Shown here: positions 50,068 to 54,034 of the stretch, one piece after another | How positions within the stretch are numbered: position 1 is the first letter of the stretch | How the letters are laid out: each line of letters opens with the position of its first letter | Assembly: GCA_021781815.1 (NCBI GenBank) | Contig: JAJXWB010000023.1 | Coordinates: forward strand, 1 to 54,034 | Source: Pseudomonadota bacterium | GTDB taxonomy: Bacteria; Pseudomonadota; Alphaproteobacteria; Rhizobiales; Beijerinckiaceae | DNA length: 54,034 nucleotides | Direction: 5' to 3' | The notes under the pieces: generated by a model | Database searches by the model: none | What the model was told of the DNA's origin: nothing | What the model saw: only the letters and a program-made list of their open reading frames with translations | Made by a program: the position numbers and the translations under genes

Positions 50068-51108
50068 GTGGATTCTACGATCGTTCTTTTTCTGGTGCAG
50101 GACGCAATCATCAACGGAGCGATCTACGCTCTGGTCGCCGTCGCCCTGCTTCTGGTTTTCGCCGTCACGCGCATCATTCTGGTGCCGCAGGGCGAGTTCG
50201 TCGCGTTCGCGGCGCTGACGCTCGCGGCCCTGCACGCCGGGCGCGCGCCGCCGACCGTCTGGCTGCTGGTGGCGCTTGGCGTATTGACCTTCGTCTCGGT
50301 CGCCTGGCGCCAGCGCCGCTTTTTCGATGCGAGAACCCTCGCCGTCGCGGCCCTGGCCAATCTTGCGCTGCCGATAGCCCTCGCCCTTCTGGCGCAGGCG
50401 ATGGCGCCGCTGAAACTCGGACTCGCGTCGGAAATCCTCCTGACCATCGCCCTCGTCACGCCAATGGGGCCAATGATCTATCGGCTCGCGTTCGAGCCGT
50501 TGGCGGAAGCGAGCGTGCTCGTGCTGCTGATTGCGGCCTTTGGCGTGCATTTCTCGCTGACCGGCCTCGGCCTCGCCTTTTTCGGACCGGAAGGCGTGAG
50601 CACGCCAGCCCTGATCCAGGGAAGCTTCATGATCGGCGCACTCGTCGTGACCGGTCAAAGCCTCGCGGTCGTTCTCGCGACCGTCGCCCTGCTCGCCGCG
50701 CTCGGCTGGTTCTTCCGGGCCACGTTGTTCGGCAAGGCCTTGCGCGCCTGCGCCTCCAACAGGCTCGGCGCACGGCTGGTCGGCGTCTCGACCTCGATGG
50801 CCGGCCGCATCGCCTTCGGCGTCGCCGCCCTGATCGGCGCCATCTCGGGCGTGCTCGTCGGCGCGATCTCGACAATTTATTACGACAGCGGCTTCCTGAT
50901 CGGTCTGAAGGGGTTCGTCGCCGCGATCATCGCCGGCCTGTCGAGTTATGCGGGCGCCGGCGTGGCGGCGATCGCGGTCGGCCTGGTCGAATCCTTCTCC
51001 TCGTTCTGGGCGAGCGCCTACAAGGAGGCGCTCGTGTTCGCCGCGATCATCCCGGTTCTCGTCTGGCGCTCCCTCGTCGTCGGCCATATCGAGGAGGACG
51101 AGGAATGA
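50068..51108 (+). CDS. livH: Branched-chain amino-acid ABC permease LivH
   Basis: 346 residues from a GTG preceded by GGAGGCGGAGGGC; a GTG at 50047 is the alternative. Nine or so helices: DAIINGAIYALVAVALLLVFAVTRIILVPQGEF at the start and RACASNRLGARLVGVSTSMAGRIAFGVAALIGAISGVLVG later, the LivH signature. Substrates in this family range from branched amino acids to urea and short amides. Its TGA overlaps the following ATG. Confidence 0.92.
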   Translation: MDSTIVLFLVQDAIINGAIYALVAVALLLVFAVTRIILVPQGEFVAFAALTLAALHAGRAPPTVWLLVALGVLTFVSVAWRQRRFFDARTLAVAALANLALPIALALLAQAMAPLKLGLASEILLTIALVTPMGPMIYRLAFEPLAEASVLVLLIAAFGVHFSLTGLGLAFFGPEGVSTPALIQGSFMIGALVVTGQSLAVVLATVALLAALGWFFRATLFGKALRACASNRLGARLVGVSTSMAGRIAFGVAALIGAISGVLVGAISTIYYDSGFLIGLKGFVAAIIAGLSSYAGAGVAAIAVGLVESFSSFWASAYKEALVFAAIIPVLVWRSLVVGHIEEDEE

Positions 51109-52874
51109 GCGTGCTCAGGCGCAATGCGCAGATCGTCTTCGCGCTCGCGGTCCTGGCCGCGCCGTTCAGCGGGGTGATGCCGGCCTACTGGATCACGTTG
51201 TTCGACTACATCGGCATGTCGACGCTGGTTGCGCTCGGACTCGTGCTGCTGACAGGCGTCGGCGGCATGACCTCTTTTGGCCAGGCTGCTTTCGTCGGCT
51301 TCGGCGCTTACACGAGCGCGGCGCTGACGCTGGATTACGGCCTTTCGCCATGGGAGACGCTTCCGATCTCGCTGCTCGTCACCGGGCTGGCGGCCCTGCT
51401 GATCGGCGCCGTGACGGTGCGGCTCTCGGGCCATTACCTGCCGCTCGGCACGATCGCCTGGGGAATCGCCTTCTTCTACCTGTTCGGCAACATGCCCGGC
51501 CTGGGCGCGCACGACGGGTTGTCCGGATTGCCGCCGCTGAAGGTCGGCGCCTATGCGCTGACCGATCCGCGCGACTTTTTCGTCGCGGTCTGGGTTGCGG
51601 TCACGTTCGCATTCGTCGCCAGCCGCAATCTTCTCGACAGCCGCATCGGTCGCGCGATCCGCGTGTTGCGGCGCGGCTCGACGCTCGCCGAGTCGTTCGG
51701 CGCGGCGGCGGCGAAGCTGAAGCTGCTGCTGTTCGTCTACGCCGCCGTTCTCGCCGGGCTTGCCGGCTGGCTCTATGCGCATTTCCAGCGCGCGGTCAGC
51801 CCCGGTCCGTTTGGCGTGGTCAACGGCGTCGAATATCTGCTGATGGCGGTTCTCGGCGGCTCGGGCCGCATATTCGGCGCGCTTCTCGGCGCGGCCGGCG
51901 TCACCGTGCTGCGCGACCAGTTGCAGGATCTGCTGCCGCATCTCGTCGGCCACACCGGCAACTACGAGACGATCGTCTTCGGCGCCATTCTCGTGTTGAT
52001 CCTGCAGACTGCTCCACGCGGACTCTGGCCACTGATCGCCGGACCGCCGCCGCCGCCCGCCCGCCCGGCGCCCGACGGCAAGACCTCGCTGCCCACGCGC
52101 GAAATGCCCGCCGCCGGAGAGCCGCTGCTCGAAGCGCATGCGCTGCTGCGCCGGTTCGGCGGCCTCGTCGCCGTCAATGACGTGGGCTTCGCCCTTCGGG
52201 CCGGCGAAATCCTCGCACTGATCGGGCCAAACGGCGCGGGCAAGAGCACGACATTCAACTTGCTCACCGGCGCGCAGACATTGAATTCCGGCACGATCGT
52301 CTTTCGCGGACAGGAGCACAGGACGATGACGCCGCAATTGTCCGCCCGCAACGGCGTCGCCCGCACCTTTCAGCATGTGCAGTTGCTGTCCGACATGAGC
52401 GTGCTGGAAAACGTGGCCTTTGGCGGCCATCTGCGAGGGCGCGCCGGCGCGCTGCGCGCGATGATACGGCTCGACCGCGGCGAGGAGGCGATGCTGCTGG
52501 CGGAGGCGCACAAACAGATCGAGCGCGTCGGCCTCGGCGAACATGCGCACAAGCCGGCCGGCTCGCTCGCTCTCGGGCAGATGCGGATCGTCGAGATCGC
52601 GCGCGCGCTGGTGCTCGACCCCTATCTCCTGTTGCTGGACGAACCGGCCGCCGGCTTGCGCGTTGCCGAGAAGAAGGCGCTTGCCGGGCTTCTGCGCGAC
52701 CTGCGGCGGCAGGGAATGGCGGTGCTTCTGGTCGAACACGACATGGATTTCGTCATGAGCCTGGCCGATCGCATCGTCGTGCTCGATTTTGGCGTGAAAA
52801 TTTCCGAGGGCGAGCCCCAGGTCGTGCGCGACGACCCGCGTGTGCGCGAGGCCTATCTCGGAGAAGCGGTATGA
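51105..52874 (+). CDS. Fused LivM permease-LivG ATPase
   Basis: 589 residues. Residues 1 to about 310 are a LivM permease ([34 protein letters not shown]-type EAA loop, [23 protein letters not shown]). A linker rich in PPPPPAR leads to the LivG ATPase (about 340-589): Walker [10 protein letters not shown]-loop FQHVQL, signature [15 protein letters not shown], Walker [13 protein letters not shown]-loop VEHDMD. Coupled to livH and livF by 4-base overlaps. Such fusions occur elsewhere in proteobacteria. Confidence 0.93.
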   Translation: MSVLRRNAQIVFALAVLAAPFSGVMPAYWITLFDYIGMSTLVALGLVLLTGVGGMTSFGQAAFVGFGAYTSAALTLDYGLSPWETLPISLLVTGLAALLIGAVTVRLSGHYLPLGTIAWGIAFFYLFGNMPGLGAHDGLSGLPPLKVGAYALTDPRDFFVAVWVAVTFAFVASRNLLDSRIGRAIRVLRRGSTLAESFGAAAAKLKLLLFVYAAVLAGLAGWLYAHFQRAVSPGPFGVVNGVEYLLMAVLGGSGRIFGALLGAAGVTVLRDQLQDLLPHLVGHTGNYETIVFGAILVLILQTAPRGLWPLIAGPPPPPARPAPDGKTSLPTREMPAAGEPLLEAHALLRRFGGLVAVNDVGFALRAGEILALIGPNGAGKSTTFNLLTGAQTLNSGTIVFRGQEHRTMTPQLSARNGVARTFQHVQLLSDMSVLENVAFGGHLRGRAGALRAMIRLDRGEEAMLLAEAHKQIERVGLGEHAHKPAGSLALGQMRIVEIARALVLDPYLLLLDEPAAGLRVAEKKALAGLLRDLRRQGMAVLLVEHDMDFVMSLADRIVVLDFGVKISEGEPQVVRDDPRVREAYLGEAV

Positions 52875-53596
52875 GCGAACCGCTGCTCTCGGTCCGCGAC
52901 ATGTGCGTCGCCTATGGCGGCGTCGAGGCGGTGCGCGGCGTGACGATTGATGCAAAACGCGGGTCAATCGTCACCGTGATCGGCGCCAACGGCGCGGGCA
53001 AGACGACGCTGCTCAACGCGATCATGGGCGTGCTGCCGTCGGCGGGCGCGGTGTCCTTCGATGGCGCGGGCATCGACAGGACGCCGCTCGAAGCCCGCGT
53101 CGCGCGCGGGCTCTGCCTCGTGCCGGAGCGACGCGAGCTGTTCTCCAACATGAGCGTCGCCGACAATCTCGAGCTTGGCGGCTTCCGCCGCTCGGCCGCG
53201 GAGCGCGCCGAGACGCTGGAGCAGATCTACGCCCGCTTTCCGCGCCTGAAGGAGCGGCGCGCGCAGGAAGCAGGCACCTTGTCCGGCGGCGAGCGGCAGA
53301 TGCTCGCCATGGGCCGCGCGTTGATGGCGCGCCCGCGCCTGCTGATGCTGGACGAGCCAAGCCTTGGTCTCGCGCCGCGCATCGTGCGCGACGTGTTCGA
53401 TATCATCGTGGACCTGCGCCGCGACGGCGTCACCATCCTGCTCGTGGAGCAGAATGCGCGCGCAGCCCTGCAGATCGCCGATTACGCTTATGTGTTGGAG
53501 CTGGGGCAGGTCAGCGCCAGCGGCGCGGCAGTCGACATCGCCGCGGACCCGCGCTTGGTCGAAAGCTATCTTGGCCTTGGCGGCGGCGACTATTGA
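52871..53596 (+). CDS. livF: Branched-chain amino-acid ABC ATPase LivF
   Basis: 241 residues. Walker [20 protein letters not shown]-like loop ([16 protein letters not shown]), signature [16 protein letters not shown], Walker [15 protein letters not shown]-loop VEQNA. It ends the transporter operon livH-livMG-livF. No LivK-type substrate-binding gene is seen before the window ends. Confidence 0.95.
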   Translation: MSEPLLSVRDMCVAYGGVEAVRGVTIDAKRGSIVTVIGANGAGKTTLLNAIMGVLPSAGAVSFDGAGIDRTPLEARVARGLCLVPERRELFSNMSVADNLELGGFRRSAAERAETLEQIYARFPRLKERRAQEAGTLSGGERQMLAMGRALMARPRLLMLDEPSLGLAPRIVRDVFDIIVDLRRDGVTILLVEQNARAALQIADYAYVLELGQVSASGAAVDIAADPRLVESYLGLGGGDY

Positions 53597-53609
53597 ACAG
53601 GGTGTGAAT

Positions 53610-54034
53610 ATGGAAACAGCCGATCATGCCGAAACGTCGCACGCATTGTCCATCTCGGCGGGGCAGGCGCTGAAGGCGCGCTACCGGAGCGCTGCGCCGG
53701 ACGCCGCGGGGCCGTGGAACGATGTCATCGCCACCATGCTCGGCCACAGGAGCGTGCGCGCCTATTTGCCGGACGCGCTGCCCGCAGGCTCGCTGGAGCG
53801 CATCGTTGCGGCTGCGCAATCCGCGGCCACGTCGTCGAACATGCAGACGTGGAGCGTGATCGCGGTCGAGGACGCCGATCGCAAGGCGCGGTTGGCGAAG
53901 GTCGCCGGTGGCCAGAAGCACATCCTGCAATGCCCGACCCTGCTTGTCTGGATCGCTGACCACTCGCGCATCCGCGCGCTCGGCGCGCGCGCCAACGCGC
54001 CGGTGGCGGCGCTCGACTATCTCGAATCCTTCCT
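53610..54034 (+). CDS. Nitroreductase family protein, 3' truncated by the window
   Basis: The first 141 residues of an NfsA-like flavin oxidoreductase. HRSVRAYLPDALPAGSLERIVAAAQSAATSSNMQTWSVIAVED is the FMN-binding start of the family. It continues beyond the edge. AGGG precedes the ATG at 53610, 13 bases after livF, so it may be part of that operon. It reduces nitro compounds or flavins; substrate unknown. Confidence 0.88.
   Translation, partial: METADHAETSHALSISAGQALKARYRSAAPDAAGPWNDVIATMLGHRSVRAYLPDALPAGSLERIVAAAQSAATSSNMQTWSVIAVEDADRKARLAKVAGGQKHILQCPTLLVWIADHSRIRALGARANAPVAALDYLESF

Noticed and set aside
49971-51104. Open frame upstream of LivM, giving 967 codons
   Set aside because: It overlaps livH out of frame and is Arg-rich; the real start is the ATG at 51105 coupled to livH.
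51018-52967. 649-codon minus-strand frame opposite livMG
   Set aside because: Antisense shadow of a gene with complete ABC motifs.

Overview
The window is GC-rich (roughly 65%), densely coded DNA of an alphaproteobacterium, most likely of the Rhizobiales/Hyphomicrobiales (Beijerinckiaceae/Methylocystaceae-like, though the genus cannot be fixed from sequence alone). The evidence is the dusB(nifR3)-ntrB-ntrC-ntrY-ntrX-hfq-hflX order, the fused ispDF gene, an ExoR-like periplasmic Sel1 protein, small 'ADLP...FTWTGFYVGLNAG' beta-barrel porins, a DUF3297 protein, an aap-type amino-acid transporter and a DtxR-type MntR. It reads as chromosomal core with a few accessory genes. I see no phage, IS, CRISPR, rRNA or tRNA.

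Layout. 0.1-1.7 kb: TatD nuclease and a metallo-beta-lactamase-fold hydrolase. 1.7-2.2 kb: a non-coding gap with an AT-rich block. 2.2-6.7 kb: double-domain cold-shock protein, MazG, an alpha/beta hydrolase and a PAS-GGDEF-EAL protein. 6.7-17.1 kb (minus strand): hflX, hfq, two half-size chromate-transporter genes, ntrX, ntrY, ntrC, ntrB, dusB, i.e. the nitrogen-control cluster with a chr pair placed between ntrX and hfq. 17.3-19.6 kb: ispDF-cinA, convergent with a RatA/Coq10 protein, then a possible 57-residue protein. 20-22 kb: two tandem porin genes, each ended by the same terminator. 22-29.6 kb: rimO, quinone oxidoreductase, UbiH-like hydroxylase, a PilZ/coiled-coil protein, DUF3297, a second CinA-type protein, exonuclease III, exoR. 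30-32.5 kb: divergent mntR/mntH with a perfect palindromic operator, and a secreted orphan protein. 32.5-36.8 kb: valS and eno, separated by a ~146-bp imperfect palindromic repeat. 37-39.2 kb: FAH-family hydrolase and an RsmB-type methyltransferase. 39.4-45.1 kb: a probable cell-surface glycan locus (two large GT-C-like membrane proteins, a GtrA flippase and a UDP-galactopyranose-mutase-like flavoprotein). 45.2-48.5 kb: aapJQM without an adjacent ATPase gene. 48.7-49.9 kb: cystathionine beta-lyase. 50-53.6 kb: branched-chain amino-acid-type ABC transporter with a LivM-LivG fusion. 53.6 kb to the edge: the start of a nitroreductase.

How the parts connect. The Ntr genes (two kinase/regulator pairs) plus Hfq are the usual nitrogen and post-transcriptional control centre, and the aap and liv transporters nearby are plausible clients. 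Exopolysaccharide/cell-surface control may link exoR, the PilZ protein, the GGDEF-EAL protein and the 39-45 kb glycan locus, but that link is inference. The strongest directly visible regulatory feature is the manganese operator between mntR and mntH. The best candidate for something poorly described is the 39.4-45.1 kb membrane-glycosylation locus.
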